Of a stretch of DNA of 64,000 nt, positions 19,481-27,921 are shown piece by piece. Source of the stretch: JAVKBW01 sp040222995 (GTDB lineage Bacteria; Pseudomonadota; Alphaproteobacteria; UBA8366; Aestuariispiraceae); NCBI GenBank assembly GCA_040222995.1, contig JAVKBW010000046.1, forward strand, positions 1-64,000, read 5' to 3'. The translations under genes were made by a program, and so were the position numbers. How positions within the stretch are numbered: position 1 is the stretch's first letter; every line of letters begins with the position of its first letter. The notes beneath the pieces were generated by a model. The model ran no database searches. It was given only the letters and a program-made list of their open reading frames with translations, and was not told the origin of the DNA.

Positions 19481-20710
19481 CTAAAGCGGTTCCGGCGCCT
19501 GGCCCGCCGCATCCAGTGCAGCCCGCAGCCGGGTCATCGCCTCGCGCACGGTCTTGACGTCATCGACCAGCGCGATGCGGATATAGCCCTCGCCGGGCAC
19601 CATGCCCGTTCGCGGGTCGGTGCGGGAAAAGTACCGGCCCGGCATCACCTTGATCGCTTCCCGTGTCCAGGCGGCTTTCGCCGCTTCCTCGTCGTCGCGC
19701 ACCGGCAGCCACAGGAAGAACGCCGCTTCCGGCCGTTCGTAACCCGGCCAGCCGTCGAATGTTTCGTCGGCGATATCGAACAGTGCCTGATAATGCGCCC
19801 GATTCGCCGCGACATGGGATTCGTCTTTCCACAAGGCCGTACCCGCCGCATCCAGCGCCGGCGGCATCTGCACGCCGCCGTAATTGCGCAGCATGGTGAA
19901 ACGCCGGATGATTTCGGAATCGCCGGCGACGAAAGCGCAGCGCAGGCTGGGCGCGTTGGAGCGTTTCGACAGCGAATTCACCGTCACCACATTATCCATC
20001 TTGCCGTCGATGGCCTTGCAGGCTTCCAGCGCGCCGACCGGCGCGCGCTTGCCGTACAGTTCGGAATAGCATTCGTCGACCGCGAGTATGAAATTGTGCT
20101 TGCGGGCCAGCAAGGCCAGATCGAGCAGTACGTCGATCTTGGCGATCTTGCCGGACGGATTGCCCGGCGTGCACAGGATGACCATGGCCAGCCGGTCGAG
20201 CACATCCGGCGTCAGATCGCGGACATCCGGCATGTGCCGGGTTTCGGCCGTGGTGTTCATGAAGACCGGCTCCGCATCGGCCAGAACCGCGCCGCCGTAA
20301 TAAACGTGGTACAGCGGGTTCGGCATCGCGATGAGGGGTTTGACCCCTGCCGGCAGGGTCTGCCGCTTCATCGTCGCGGCCAGCAAGGTCAGTTGAAACA
20401 GGCCTTCGCGGCTGCCGCAGGTGCCGGCGACGTTCTTCGCCGGGTCGATCATGCCCTCCGGCAGGCCGTAGCGTTTCGCGAGCCAGGCCGCCACCGCGCC
20501 GCGATAGGCGTCAGACCCGGCCGGCGGCGGATACTTCGACCAGCCGCCGTTCCAGCCGGCGATGATTTCCTGCACCATCGGCGGTGTCGGCAGGCGCGGC
20601 TCGCCGATGCTGAGCACCAACGGGTCCTTGCCCGGCGGCGGGTCCAGCGAGGCCAGCAGCTTCGCCATCCGCCCGAACGGGTAATCGATGAATATGTCCG
20701 GCTCGCTCAT
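19481..20710 (-). CDS. Class I/II aminotransferase (DapC-like)
   Basis: A 409-residue PLP-dependent aminotransferase, fold type I. Seen: LSIGEPRLPTPP near the N-terminus, CTPGNPSGKIAK, VDECYSELYG (PLP-binding Asp/Tyr) and VNSLSKRSNAPSLRCAF, where SLSK holds the PLP lysine. It resembles proteins annotated as N-succinyldiaminopimelate aminotransferase. The specificity is not proven by these motifs. Its stop is 16 bases before ftsK, so it heads the ftsK-lolA run. Confidence 0.85.
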   Translation of the reverse strand: MSEPDIFIDYPFGRMAKLLASLDPPPGKDPLVLSIGEPRLPTPPMVQEIIAGWNGGWSKYPPPAGSDAYRGAVAAWLAKRYGLPEGMIDPAKNVAGTCGSREGLFQLTLLAATMKRQTLPAGVKPLIAMPNPLYHVYYGGAVLADAEPVFMNTTAETRHMPDVRDLTPDVLDRLAMVILCTPGNPSGKIAKIDVLLDLALLARKHNFILAVDECYSELYGKRAPVGALEACKAIDGKMDNVVTVNSLSKRSNAPSLRCAFVAGDSEIIRRFTMLRNYGGVQMPPALDAAGTALWKDESHVAANRAHYQALFDIADETFDGWPGYERPEAAFFLWLPVRDDEEAAKAAWTREAIKVMPGRYFSRTDPRTGMVPGEGYIRIALVDDVKTVREAMTRLRAALDAAGQAPEPL

Positions 20711-20993
20711 GATTACTTAACAACCAAGTATCGTTAAAGAGTTATCCAGCAAAAATACTGTATTGATGAAGACAAGCAAGAATTATTCCGAAACAAAACT
20801 ACGCTGAATACAGCATTGGATTTTTCCGTGCATTTATATGATGTGCATTTGAACAGGATTCCCGCACCGTCTGCATTGCTGTTCAAACTTCCCAAACAAC
20901 GGAGCTTCCAGATAACATCAGGTGCGGACATCGCACTTTAAGCTGCAATTTTGTAAGAAATGCTCTCTGAGGTCGGCTCTTGTGCGCCTTCGG
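20711..20993. other. AT-rich intergenic stretch
   Basis: This 283-base gap between the aminotransferase start and the MarR gene end is visibly richer in A and T than the flanking genes. A 65-codon frame on the minus strand (20734-20931) has no Shine-Dalgarno, a non-typical codon mix and no family resemblance, so I do not call it. It should hold the promoter of the aminotransferase-ftsK run and the left edge of the MarR unit. Confidence 0.6.
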
Positions 20994-21482
20994 TCAATCC
21001 AGGTCTGCAGGCGTTTCGAGTTTTACGAGCAGATGATTTAAGGCTTCCTGATCTCGCTTGGACAATCCTCGGGTCAAACGGTGTTGAGTAGCCACGTGGT
21101 CAGTAACCGCTGCTTCGATAGTTTCGAACCCCTGGTCTGTCAGGGAAATCAGGATACTACGTCCGTCATCAGGGTTCGAAACGCGGCTTACGTGACCTGA
21201 TTTTACAAGCTGGTCGATCCGGTTTGTCATGGTGCCGGACGTTACCATCGTCCAAGCCATGAGATCCCCCGGTGAGAGAGTATACGGAGGCCCTGATCGA
21301 CGCAGTGTCGCCAGAACGTCGAAGCTGGCGGCGTTGAGACCATGCAATTCCCACGTTTTTTCCATTTCGCGCAGCAGTGATGCGGATATTCGTTTAATTC
21401 GCCCGATGACTCCCATTGGTCCGACATCAAGGTCCGGACGCTCTGCTCTCCACTGGGCAAGAACTTTGTCAACGTGATCCAT
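20994..21482 (-). CDS. MarR family transcriptional regulator
   Basis: A 162-residue winged-helix regulator. Seen: helices with LHGLNAASFDVLATLRRSGPP, the recognition region LSPGDLMAWTMVTSGTMTNRIDQLVKSGHVSRVSNPDDGRS with the wing residues DDGRS, and a C-terminal dimerisation helix. It probably represses itself and the divergent exporter through the two palindromes at 21501-21548. The ATG at 21482 (MDHVDKV) is used; a GTG at 21500 is an alternative. Neither has a clear ribosome site. The ligand is unknown. Confidence 0.88.
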   Translation of the reverse strand: MDHVDKVLAQWRAERPDLDVGPMGVIGRIKRISASLLREMEKTWELHGLNAASFDVLATLRRSGPPYTLSPGDLMAWTMVTSGTMTNRIDQLVKSGHVSRVSNPDDGRSILISLTDQGFETIEAAVTDHVATQHRLTRGLSKRDQEALNHLLVKLETPADLD

Positions 21483-21500
21483 TTCGGAAATGGACGACAC

Positions 21501-21524
21501 TTTTATCTTGACGTCAAGATAAAA
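21501..21524. promoter_or_regulatory. MarR-type operator, site 1
   Basis: A perfect 24-base palindrome; its inner 18 bases are TATCTTGACGTCAAGATA. It lies between the divergent MarR and EamA genes, and its form (ATCTxGAxxTCxAGAT) is like known MarR-family operators. Its centre is 27 bases from the centre of site 2. Confidence 0.75.
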
Positions 21525-21530
21525 ACAAAC

Positions 21531-21548
21531 TATCTCGACGTCAAGATA
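21531..21548. promoter_or_regulatory. MarR-type operator, site 2
   Basis: TATCTCGACGTCAAGATA differs from site 1 at one position (C for T). It ends 15 bases before the exporter ATG and only four bases before its ribosome-binding region, so a bound protein would block initiation. Confidence 0.7.
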
Positions 21549-21563
21549 TATTGTGAGGATACG

Positions 21564-22454
21564 ATGAGCAAAACTACCGACATATTCCTGACCGCCTCGG
21601 CACCGGCCATTTGGGGCAGCACATACTTCGTCACCACCGAATTCCTGCCGGATGGCTATCCATTGACGGTCGCGATGCTTCGCGCGTTGCCAGCCGGCCT
21701 GTTGCTTCTGCTGATCGTCCGGCGATTGCCGACATGGGATTGGCTAGGCCGCGTAACGGTCCTTGGTGCGTTGAACTTTTCCGTTTTCTGGGTGTGTTTG
21801 TTTATCGCCGCTTACCGTTTACCAGGCGGTGTTGCGGCAACGGTCGGCGCAGTACAGCCCTTGATCGTCATTGTCCTTTCTCGGGCTTTTCTCGGGAACA
21901 ACATCCGCCTGATGTCGATCCTGGCGGCAATGCTCGGTCTGGGCGGCGTTGCGCTGCTGATCCTGACACCCGCCGCGTCCCTGGATCTGATCGGCGTGTC
22001 AGCCGGCATTGGCGGCGCAGCATCTATGGCGGCAGGAACCGTGTTGAGCAGGAAGTGGCAGCCAAATGTTCCGCTTCTGGCGTTTACGGCCTGGCAACTG
22101 ACAGCAGGGGGCCTGCTGTTGCTACCGATCGCGCTGTGGGTTGAACCGCCGCTCCCACCGATCACGGGCAAACATGTTGCAGGTTTCATATATCTCGGAC
22201 TGATTGGTGCGGCCATGACCTATGCCGTTTGGTTTAGGGGCATTGCCCGCCTGGAGCCTTCTGCCGCCTCAAGCCTCGGATTCCTAAGTCCCTTGATCGC
22301 CGTGGCTCTTGGTTGGGTGCTGTTGGATGAACACCTGACCCCGTTTCAGTTTTTCGGGGCGACCATCGTCCTGATCAGCGTCTGGCTCAGCCAGAATGCT
22401 GGGCGCATTCCACGACCGCAAGCCGCGCTGGTCCACGGCGCATCTCAAACATAA
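21564..22454 (+). CDS. EamA family transporter
   Basis: A 296-residue exporter of the drug/metabolite superfamily with ten hydrophobic helices in two EamA repeats. Seen: ASAPAIWGSTYFVTTEFLP at the start (typical first helix), and SLGFLSPLIAVALGWVLLDE in the second repeat. GTGAGGAT precedes the ATG at 21564; longer frames starting upstream would pass through the operators. It is likely repressed by the divergent MarR protein and co-transcribed with the next gene. The codon mix has more A/T than most neighbours. Confidence 0.88.
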   Translation: MSKTTDIFLTASAPAIWGSTYFVTTEFLPDGYPLTVAMLRALPAGLLLLLIVRRLPTWDWLGRVTVLGALNFSVFWVCLFIAAYRLPGGVAATVGAVQPLIVIVLSRAFLGNNIRLMSILAAMLGLGGVALLILTPAASLDLIGVSAGIGGAASMAAGTVLSRKWQPNVPLLAFTAWQLTAGGLLLLPIALWVEPPLPPITGKHVAGFIYLGLIGAAMTYAVWFRGIARLEPSAASSLGFLSPLIAVALGWVLLDEHLTPFQFFGATIVLISVWLSQNAGRIPRPQAALVHGASQT

Positions 22455-22465
22455 GGAGAGAAATT

Positions 22466-23107
22466 ATGAAGATCATTGTCTTCGGTGCCCGTGGTGACGT
22501 CGGAAGCCGCGTCGTCGCGGAAGCGTTATCCCGAAATCACACCGTGACGGCCGTTGTTCGTGACGCTCGCCAGGTTTCTTCGCTGCCGGAAGGCGCATCG
22601 GCCGTGGTGATTGATGTGCGCCACACAAATGATCTTGCCCGTGCCATGGCCGGCCACGATCTAGCCGTCAGCGCGATCCGCCCTCCGCAGGGTCATGAGC
22701 CGGATCTGGTTCCCCTGACCGAGTCCGTTTTGGATGCCGCCGCCGCAACGCGCGTTCGTGTTCTGGTCGTTGGCGGTGCGGCGCGGCTTTTCGTACCCGG
22801 GACCGACAGGCACACCGTTCTGACAGCACCCGGCTTTTTGCCAGTCGCCGTCGTTCCCGTCGCCCGGGCATCACAGGCACAGTACGAGCTCTGTCTTTCC
22901 CATGAAGGCGCGGATTGGGTTTACGCTTCGCCTGCAGCAATGCTTACGCCGGGTAACCGGACGGGTTCGTATCGATCGGGTAAGGATGAGCTGCTGGTCA
23001 ATGAAGACGGTGACTCAACCGTCTCGATGGAAGACTTTGCGGTCGCGCTGGTCGACGAGGGAGAAGCGAATCGTCTGCACCGAGATCGGTTCACGGTCGC
23101 TTACTAG
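22466..23107 (+). CDS. NAD(P)-binding oxidoreductase, NmrA/atypical SDR family
   Basis: A 213-residue Rossmann protein of the NAD(P)H-binding NmrA-like group (relatives include B. subtilis YwnB). Seen: MKIIVFGARGDVGSRVVAEAL with the GxxGxxG loop, TAVVRDARQ at the end of strand two (an Arg that favours NADP), DVRHTNDLARAMAGHDLAVSAI, and VLVVGGAARLFVPG. No SDR YxxxK is visible, so it may be a sensor or an atypical reductase. It follows the exporter by 11 bases with AAGGAGAG before its ATG, so it belongs to the MarR-controlled unit. Confidence 0.85.
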   Translation: MKIIVFGARGDVGSRVVAEALSRNHTVTAVVRDARQVSSLPEGASAVVIDVRHTNDLARAMAGHDLAVSAIRPPQGHEPDLVPLTESVLDAAAATRVRVLVVGGAARLFVPGTDRHTVLTAPGFLPVAVVPVARASQAQYELCLSHEGADWVYASPAAMLTPGNRTGSYRSGKDELLVNEDGDSTVSMEDFAVALVDEGEANRLHRDRFTVAY

Positions 23108-23194
23108 GTGATGTGACCCGATGGTACGGCAATTCCGAACCACTAGGGGCGTCGAATATCGGCTTCGGGTCGGATTTGGAGCTTATCCGGTGTC

Positions 23195-23224
23195 GAAAAA
23201 ATGACCCGGCGATTGCTCGCCGGG
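23195..23224 (-). terminator. Intrinsic terminator of the glnK-amtB transcript
   Basis: On the minus strand, CCCGGCGA-GCAA-TCGCCGGG forms an eight-pair stem with a four-base loop and is followed by TCATTTTTT, the layout of a Rho-independent terminator. It lies 56 bases downstream of the amtB stop codon. Confidence 0.75.
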
Positions 23225-23237
23225 CCAGTTGCGGGGT

Positions 23238-23262
23238 CTTAGGGGGCAACCATGCCCCTAAG
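23238..23262. other. Hairpin-forming inverted repeat
   Basis: CTTAGGGG and CCCCTAAG form an eight-pair stem around a nine-base loop just after the amtB stop. It has no T-run and may protect the transcript end upstream of the terminator at 23195-23224. Confidence 0.5.
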
Positions 23263-23279
23263 CTCTAAGATGAAGGATG

Positions 23280-24653
23280 TCAGAGTCTTTGCGATCCCGT
23301 CCCGAATTCGGGATAGGCTTCCATCCCCAGTTCGGCGTGGTCGAGACCGTCCATTTCGTCTTCTTCGGAAGCACGGATACCGATCGATACTTTCAGGATC
23401 ATCCACACCACACCGCTGGTCACCACGGTGAACACACCGATTGCGACGATACCGACAACCTGGACGACGAAGTCGCCGCCGCCGAAGATCGCGACCGCCA
23501 GCGTGCCCCAGATGCCGCAGACAAGGTGGGCGGAGATAGCGCCGACCACATCGTCGATTTTAAGCTTGTCCAGCAGCGGGATGGCGACAACCACCAGCAC
23601 GCCGCCGATCGCGCCGACAATGATCGAAAGGAAGTGGTTGGTAAGATCGGGCCCGGCCGTAATCGACACCAGACCGGCAATCGCCCCGTTCAGCGCCATT
23701 GTCAGATCGATTTTCTTGTACAGGATCTGCGTCAGGAAAATCGCCGCGACCACACCGCCGGCTGCCGCCAGATTGGTGTTGGTGTAGACAATCGCCATCC
23801 AGGTCGCCGATGCGGCATCGCCGAGAGCGAGAACCGAACCGCCGTTGAACCCGAACCAGCCGAGCCACAGGATGAACGTGCCGAGCGTCGCCAGCGGCAG
23901 GTTGGCGCCCGGCATCGGGTTGACCGACCCGTCACTGCCGAACTTGCCTTTCCGTGCGCCGAGGATGATCGCCCCGGTAAGAGCGGCCCAGCCGCCGACG
24001 GAGTGAACGATGGTCGAGCCCGCGAAATCGGAGAAGCCCATCTCGGCGAGCCAGCCGCCGCCCCAGGTCCAGGAGCCCTGGATCGGGTAGATGATGCCGG
24101 TCAGCACGACCGTGAAGATCATGAACGGCCAGAACTTGATGCGTTCGGCGACCGTGCCGGAAACGATCGACGCCGCCGTGGCCACGAAGACCATCTGGAA
24201 GAACCAGTCGGACGCGACCGAATAACCGGCGCCGGTAACCGCGCCAACCAGTTCGTCGGTAACTTCGTCCGCGTTCAGCAGCGCCAGTTCATCCGTCGAC
24301 GGGTTGTAGAACGCGCCGGACAGCGAGCCCATGTAGCCGGAAACGTCGACATACATCAGGCTGTAGCCGATCAGATAGTACATGATGCCCGCGACCGAAT
24401 AGAGCGCGATGTTCTTCAGGCAGATCGTTGCGGTGTTCTTCGACCGCACGAGGCCGGATTCCAGCATCGCGAAGCCGGCGGCCATCCACATCACCAGAAA
24501 GCCGCTGACCAGGAACGAAAACGTGTTGAAGATATAGGCGGTTTCTTCGGTTACCGCCGCCAGCGCCGGCTCTGTCGCCATAAACGCCACGAGCGCCGTT
24601 GCGGCGCAAATCGCCAGACGGCTGTTCTCTCTCATGAAAGTCTTGATGTTCAT
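23280..24653 (-). CDS. amtB: Ammonium transporter AmtB
   Basis: A 457-residue Amt/Rh channel that takes up ammonium at the inner membrane. Seen: an N-terminal signal-like segment (MRENSRLAICAATALVAFMA) and eleven hydrophobic helices. Key blocks include FAGSTIVHSVGGWAALTGAIILG (first pore His), GTFILWLGWFGFNGGS, and VGAISAHLVCGIWGTLAVAIF (second pore His). The ATG at 24653 is preceded by GAGGAGG; upstream codons to 24743 overlap glnK. It is co-transcribed with glnK, whose PII protein usually blocks this channel. Confidence 0.95.
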   Translation of the reverse strand: MNIKTFMRENSRLAICAATALVAFMATEPALAAVTEETAYIFNTFSFLVSGFLVMWMAAGFAMLESGLVRSKNTATICLKNIALYSVAGIMYYLIGYSLMYVDVSGYMGSLSGAFYNPSTDELALLNADEVTDELVGAVTGAGYSVASDWFFQMVFVATAASIVSGTVAERIKFWPFMIFTVVLTGIIYPIQGSWTWGGGWLAEMGFSDFAGSTIVHSVGGWAALTGAIILGARKGKFGSDGSVNPMPGANLPLATLGTFILWLGWFGFNGGSVLALGDAASATWMAIVYTNTNLAAAGGVVAAIFLTQILYKKIDLTMALNGAIAGLVSITAGPDLTNHFLSIIVGAIGGVLVVVAIPLLDKLKIDDVVGAISAHLVCGIWGTLAVAIFGGGDFVVQVVGIVAIGVFTVVTSGVVWMILKVSIGIRASEEDEMDGLDHAELGMEAYPEFGTGSQRL

Positions 24654-24666
24654 ATTCCCTGCCTCC

Positions 24667-25005
24667 TCACAGCGCTTCGGCGCCGCTTTCGCCTGTGCGA
24701 ATGCGGACGGCCTGGGCCAAATCCAGTACGAAAATTTTTCCATCGCCGATCCGGCCGGTATTGCCGGCCTGCTGGATCGCTTCGACGACGGCTGCCGCCT
24801 GATCGTCGTCTACGGCGATTTCCACCTTGACCTTGGGTAGAAAATTCACGGCGTATTCGGCGCCGCGGTAGATTTCTGTTTGGCCTTTTTGCCGGCCGAA
24901 CCCTTTTACTTCGCTGACGGTAAGCCCCTGAACACCGATCGTTGTCAGCGCCTCCCGGACCTCTTCCAGCTTGAAGGGTTTGATAATAGCCATCACCAAT
25001 TTCAT
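24667..25005 (-). CDS. glnK: PII signal protein GlnK
   Basis: A 112-residue PII protein that senses 2-oxoglutarate, ATP/ADP and, through uridylylation, glutamine. Seen: MKLVMAIIKPFKLEEVREAL, the T-loop with Tyr51 (RGAEY), the uridylylation site used by GlnD, and the C-terminal GDGKIFVLDLAQAVRIRTGE signature. The length is exactly that of the family. The start at 25005 is required; the upstream open codons are not PII-like. It lies 13 bases before amtB, a linkage conserved in bacteria. The modifying enzyme GlnD is encoded 28 kb away in this window. Confidence 0.95.
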   Translation of the reverse strand: MKLVMAIIKPFKLEEVREALTTIGVQGLTVSEVKGFGRQKGQTEIYRGAEYAVNFLPKVKVEIAVDDDQAAAVVEAIQQAGNTGRIGDGKIFVLDLAQAVRIRTGESGAEAL

Positions 25006-25312
25006 TGCTGAATGCTCCCTCTTTGTTTCCAGATCGGTGACCAGACCATTTCTGTTGCACCGCACAATGGATCGGATAGGGCATATCAAATACCGTGCCG
25101 GAATCAGAAAACTCATTTTATTGATTTTTTTCAGTGTGTTAGAGGTTGTGTGGTGAAAACGGCCCAAACAGTTATGCCTGTTTTTTAATCATTCTTTAGG
25201 GTTGGGTGAATTATTGATTAATTTTTAGTCATATCCTGACTGCGGCAGACTGGCGTCTGGACAAAAACCGGCGAAGGTTCGACAGTATTCCCGCCGGAAT
25301 GAAGGACCTTCC
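25006..25312. other. Divergent promoter region of glnK and the UbiH-type gene
   Basis: This 307-base gap holds no gene. Its centre (about 25090-25230) is AT-rich, unlike the surroundings, as expected for a regulated promoter. A possible sigma-54 site is listed separately. Confidence 0.6.
25085..25100 (-). promoter_or_regulatory. Possible sigma-54 promoter of glnK-amtB
   Basis: On the minus strand CGGCACG-GTAT-TTGAT resembles the sigma-54 form TGGCACG-N4-TTGCW, about 80 bases before the glnK start. The -24 element matches except for its first base. The -12 element has GA where GC is nearly invariant, so this is only a candidate. glnK-amtB operons are sigma-54/NtrC-driven in many proteobacteria. 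Confidence 0.35.
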
Positions 25313-26569
25313 ATGCCAGAAAACGCCGCTTCCCCGTCCGCCCCGCCGTCCCGCGCCGATGTCGCCATTGTCGGCGGCGGCCTGGTTGGCCTGACTCTGG
25401 CGGCGGCGTTGGGAAAGGCCGGGTTGACTGTCACCGTGATTGACCGCGACCGGCCGTCGACTCATGTCGCGCCGGAATATGACGGGCGGTCGTCGGCTAT
25501 TGCGCTCGGCTCGGCCCGTGTCTTCCGGGGCGTCGGCCTGTGGCCGCTGCTGCAGGATCACGCCCAACCGATCTGGGATATCCGTGTCGCTGACGGCCAC
25601 GTGCTGCGCGGGGTATCGCCGCTGTTTCTGCATTACGACCATGCCGATATCGGTGACGATCCGTTCGGCTACATCATCGAGAACCGCTATACCCGCGCCG
25701 CCCTGCACAGTCATATTCCCACCCTCGAAACCGTCACCTGGCTGGCCCCCGACGCGGCGACACGGGTCGACCGCGACGCCCATGCCGCGACCGTGCATCT
25801 TGAAAGCGGCAAAACCGTACGCGCCTCGCTGGTGATCGCCGCCGACGGCAAGAAATCGGCGATCCGGGCCGGAGCCGGCATCCGCACCACAGGCTGGGAT
25901 TACGACCAGACCTCCATCGTCTGCACAGTGCGCCACGCGCGGTCGCATAACGGCACGGCGGTGGAACTGTTTCTGCCCGGCGGGCCGTTCGCCATACTGC
26001 CGATGACCGATGACCGGTCGAACATCGTCTGGTCCGACCAGCGCGACCGCGCGGCGGCGATCATGGCGCTGGATGACGACGCCTTTCTGGAAGAACTGTC
26101 GGCCCGGTTCGGCGACTGGCTGGGCAAGATCGAGCTTGTCGGCCCGCGCTTCGCCTTTCCGCTGTCGCTGAGCCATGCCGAAACCTATGTCGCGCAGCGG
26201 CTGGCGCTGGTCGGCGATGCCGGGCACGCCATTCACCCCATCGCCGGGCAGGGCTTGAACATGGGGCTGCGCGATGTCGCCGCGCTGGCCGATGTGCTGG
26301 TTGACGCTCGCCGCCTCGGCATGGATCTGGGCGCGCCCGATGTCCTGCAGCGTTATGAACGCTGGCGGCGGTTCGACAACGTGCTGCTGGCGGCGGTCAC
26401 CGACGGCCTGACCCGGCTGTTTTCGAACGACGTGCCGCCGGTGCGGCTGGCCCGCGATATCGGTCTTGCGGCGGTCAACCGGCTGCCGCCGGCGAAGAAG
26501 TTTCTGATGCGGCATGCGATGGGCGTGGTCGGCGAGCTGCCCCGGCTTATTCGCGGCGAGGCCTTGTAG
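25313..26569 (+). CDS. UbiH/COQ6 family FAD-dependent hydroxylase
   Basis: A 418-residue flavoprotein monooxygenase of the ubiquinone-biosynthesis group. Seen: DVAIVGGGLVGLTLAAALGK (dinucleotide fold, about residues 18-37), VIAADGKKSAIR (DG motif), and LVGDAGHAIHPIAGQGLNMG (GD motif with the UbiH-family signature). It likely hydroxylates a ring position of a polyprenyl phenol for ubiquinone. Which of the three positions cannot be read from sequence. GAAGGACC precedes the ATG. Confidence 0.9.
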   Translation: MPENAASPSAPPSRADVAIVGGGLVGLTLAAALGKAGLTVTVIDRDRPSTHVAPEYDGRSSAIALGSARVFRGVGLWPLLQDHAQPIWDIRVADGHVLRGVSPLFLHYDHADIGDDPFGYIIENRYTRAALHSHIPTLETVTWLAPDAATRVDRDAHAATVHLESGKTVRASLVIAADGKKSAIRAGAGIRTTGWDYDQTSIVCTVRHARSHNGTAVELFLPGGPFAILPMTDDRSNIVWSDQRDRAAAIMALDDDAFLEELSARFGDWLGKIELVGPRFAFPLSLSHAETYVAQRLALVGDAGHAIHPIAGQGLNMGLRDVAALADVLVDARRLGMDLGAPDVLQRYERWRRFDNVLLAAVTDGLTRLFSNDVPPVRLARDIGLAAVNRLPPAKKFLMRHAMGVVGELPRLIRGEAL

Positions 26570-26612
26570 GGCCTGCCCGCCGGACCATATGGAAAGCGAA
26601 CGGGAATCGAAC

Positions 26613-26999
26613 ATGGCGCTATCGAAAAAACAGCGGCTGCAGCGGAAGTCGGACGAGCTGAAGCTGGACGCGGTGCAGCGGCACATCTTTCTGTGCGCCG
26701 ACCAGACCGAGTCGAAATGCTGCCGGAAGGAAGACAGTCTGGTCGCCTGGGACCACCTGAAAAAGGCGCTGAAGGCGAAAGGCCTGGACAGCGCCGGCGA
26801 CGGCACGGTGTTCCGCACCAAGGCGAACTGCCTGCGGCTGTGCCAGTCGGGGCCCATCGCCGTCGTCTACCCGGAAGGCGTCTGGTATCATTCGTGCCGC
26901 CCGGCGGTGCTCGACAGGATCATCGAGGAACACCTGATCGGCGGCGCGCCGGTGGAAAAATACCGGTTCTACCCCGAAGACGGGGACGACCGCCTGTAG
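26613..26999 (+). CDS. Thioredoxin-like [2Fe-2S] ferredoxin
   Basis: A 128-residue protein of the (2Fe-2S) ferredoxin-like thioredoxin-fold group. Seen: HIFLCADQTESKCC near residues 24-37 and TKANCLRLCQSGP at about 69-81, giving the C-x(~10)-CC ... CxxxC cluster-ligand pattern, then VVYPEGVWYHSC and a C-terminal IIEEHLIGGAPV, all typical. The ATG at 26613 (MALSKKQ) has GGGAA seven bases upstream; an earlier ATG at 26589 is weaker. The electron partner is not evident. Confidence 0.85.
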   Translation: MALSKKQRLQRKSDELKLDAVQRHIFLCADQTESKCCRKEDSLVAWDHLKKALKAKGLDSAGDGTVFRTKANCLRLCQSGPIAVVYPEGVWYHSCRPAVLDRIIEEHLIGGAPVEKYRFYPEDGDDRL

Positions 27000-27032
27000 C
27001 GCGGTTAACACCGAACGAAAGGATCAAGGCCG

Positions 27033-27851
27033 ATGACACGGGTTGAACAGGGCCGGACGCTGGCGGTTGCCGCCGTCTCCTTTCTGCTGATAGGCGTGCT
27101 GCCCGCCGCCGCCGCCACATTGCAATCGCACCAGGCGCGCTACCGGCTGACGCCGACCGCCGTGACCATGCCCGGCGCGGTCAGTGCCCGCGACGGTATT
27201 CTTGTGATCCGGGTCGAGGAACGCTGCACCGACTGGCTGGTCTACAGCAAACTGCAGATCACCATGAACATGGAAAACGGCAACGAACTGACCGTGTCCT
27301 CCACCAGCACGCTGGAGGAAGCCAAGGATTCGACCTCGCTGGTGTTCGATTCCGAAATTCTGTTCAACGGCAACGCGGTGCAGAGCCATGCCGGCATCGC
27401 CCGGGCGCCTGAAGCCGGCGCGGCCGGCACCATCGAATTCACCGAAAACACCTCCAACGGCGATACCGCGACGCTGCCCGCCGGCGCGTATTTTCCGGTC
27501 GCCACCTACTGGCGCACGGTCGAGCGCATCGCCGAGGGCGAAAAGGTGATGGATTACATGATGTTCGACGGCAGCGGCAGCACCCCGCTGCGCGCCACCG
27601 ACGTCATCGCCGGCCCGCCGAAAAACCGGCCGGCCCCCGAAATCAACGAGTCCGGCCTGATCACCGATACCGGGTGGCGGGTCATCACGTCATTCTTCGA
27701 TATCGACGCCACCGACGCCCCGCCGACATCGACCAATATTTTCGAACTGTACGACAGCGGCGTCACCGGCTGGATCAAGTACGATATCGGCCTTGTCGAG
27801 GTCGACGGCGACATGGTCGCGCTGGAAAAACTTCCCGCGCCATCGTGCTAG
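27033..27851 (+). CDS. eipB: EipB (DUF1849) periplasmic envelope-integrity protein
   Basis: A 272-residue secreted protein. The signal peptide covers residues 1-28 (cleavage after PAAAA). The body starts LQSHQARYRLTP and continues with repeated beta strands of the DUF1849 spiral barrel. Two cysteines occur, Cys65 (EERCTDW) and the C-terminal Cys272; Brucella EipB has a conserved disulfide in the same arrangement and is needed for envelope stability. AAGGATCAAGG precedes the ATG. Confidence 0.88.
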   Translation: MTRVEQGRTLAVAAVSFLLIGVLPAAAATLQSHQARYRLTPTAVTMPGAVSARDGILVIRVEERCTDWLVYSKLQITMNMENGNELTVSSTSTLEEAKDSTSLVFDSEILFNGNAVQSHAGIARAPEAGAAGTIEFTENTSNGDTATLPAGAYFPVATYWRTVERIAEGEKVMDYMMFDGSGSTPLRATDVIAGPPKNRPAPEINESGLITDTGWRVITSFFDIDATDAPPTSTNIFELYDSGVTGWIKYDIGLVEVDGDMVALEKLPAPSC

Positions 27852-27921
27852 AAAGGCGTCCCGCAGAATCGCCGGCGTTAAAACATTTGCCTTTCCTTTA
27901 CGGCTTGCGCATTTTTCACCC

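Noticed and set aside
20734..20931. A 65-codon minus-strand frame in the AT-rich gap
   Set aside because: No ribosome site, cysteine-rich odd composition and no resemblance to known proteins.
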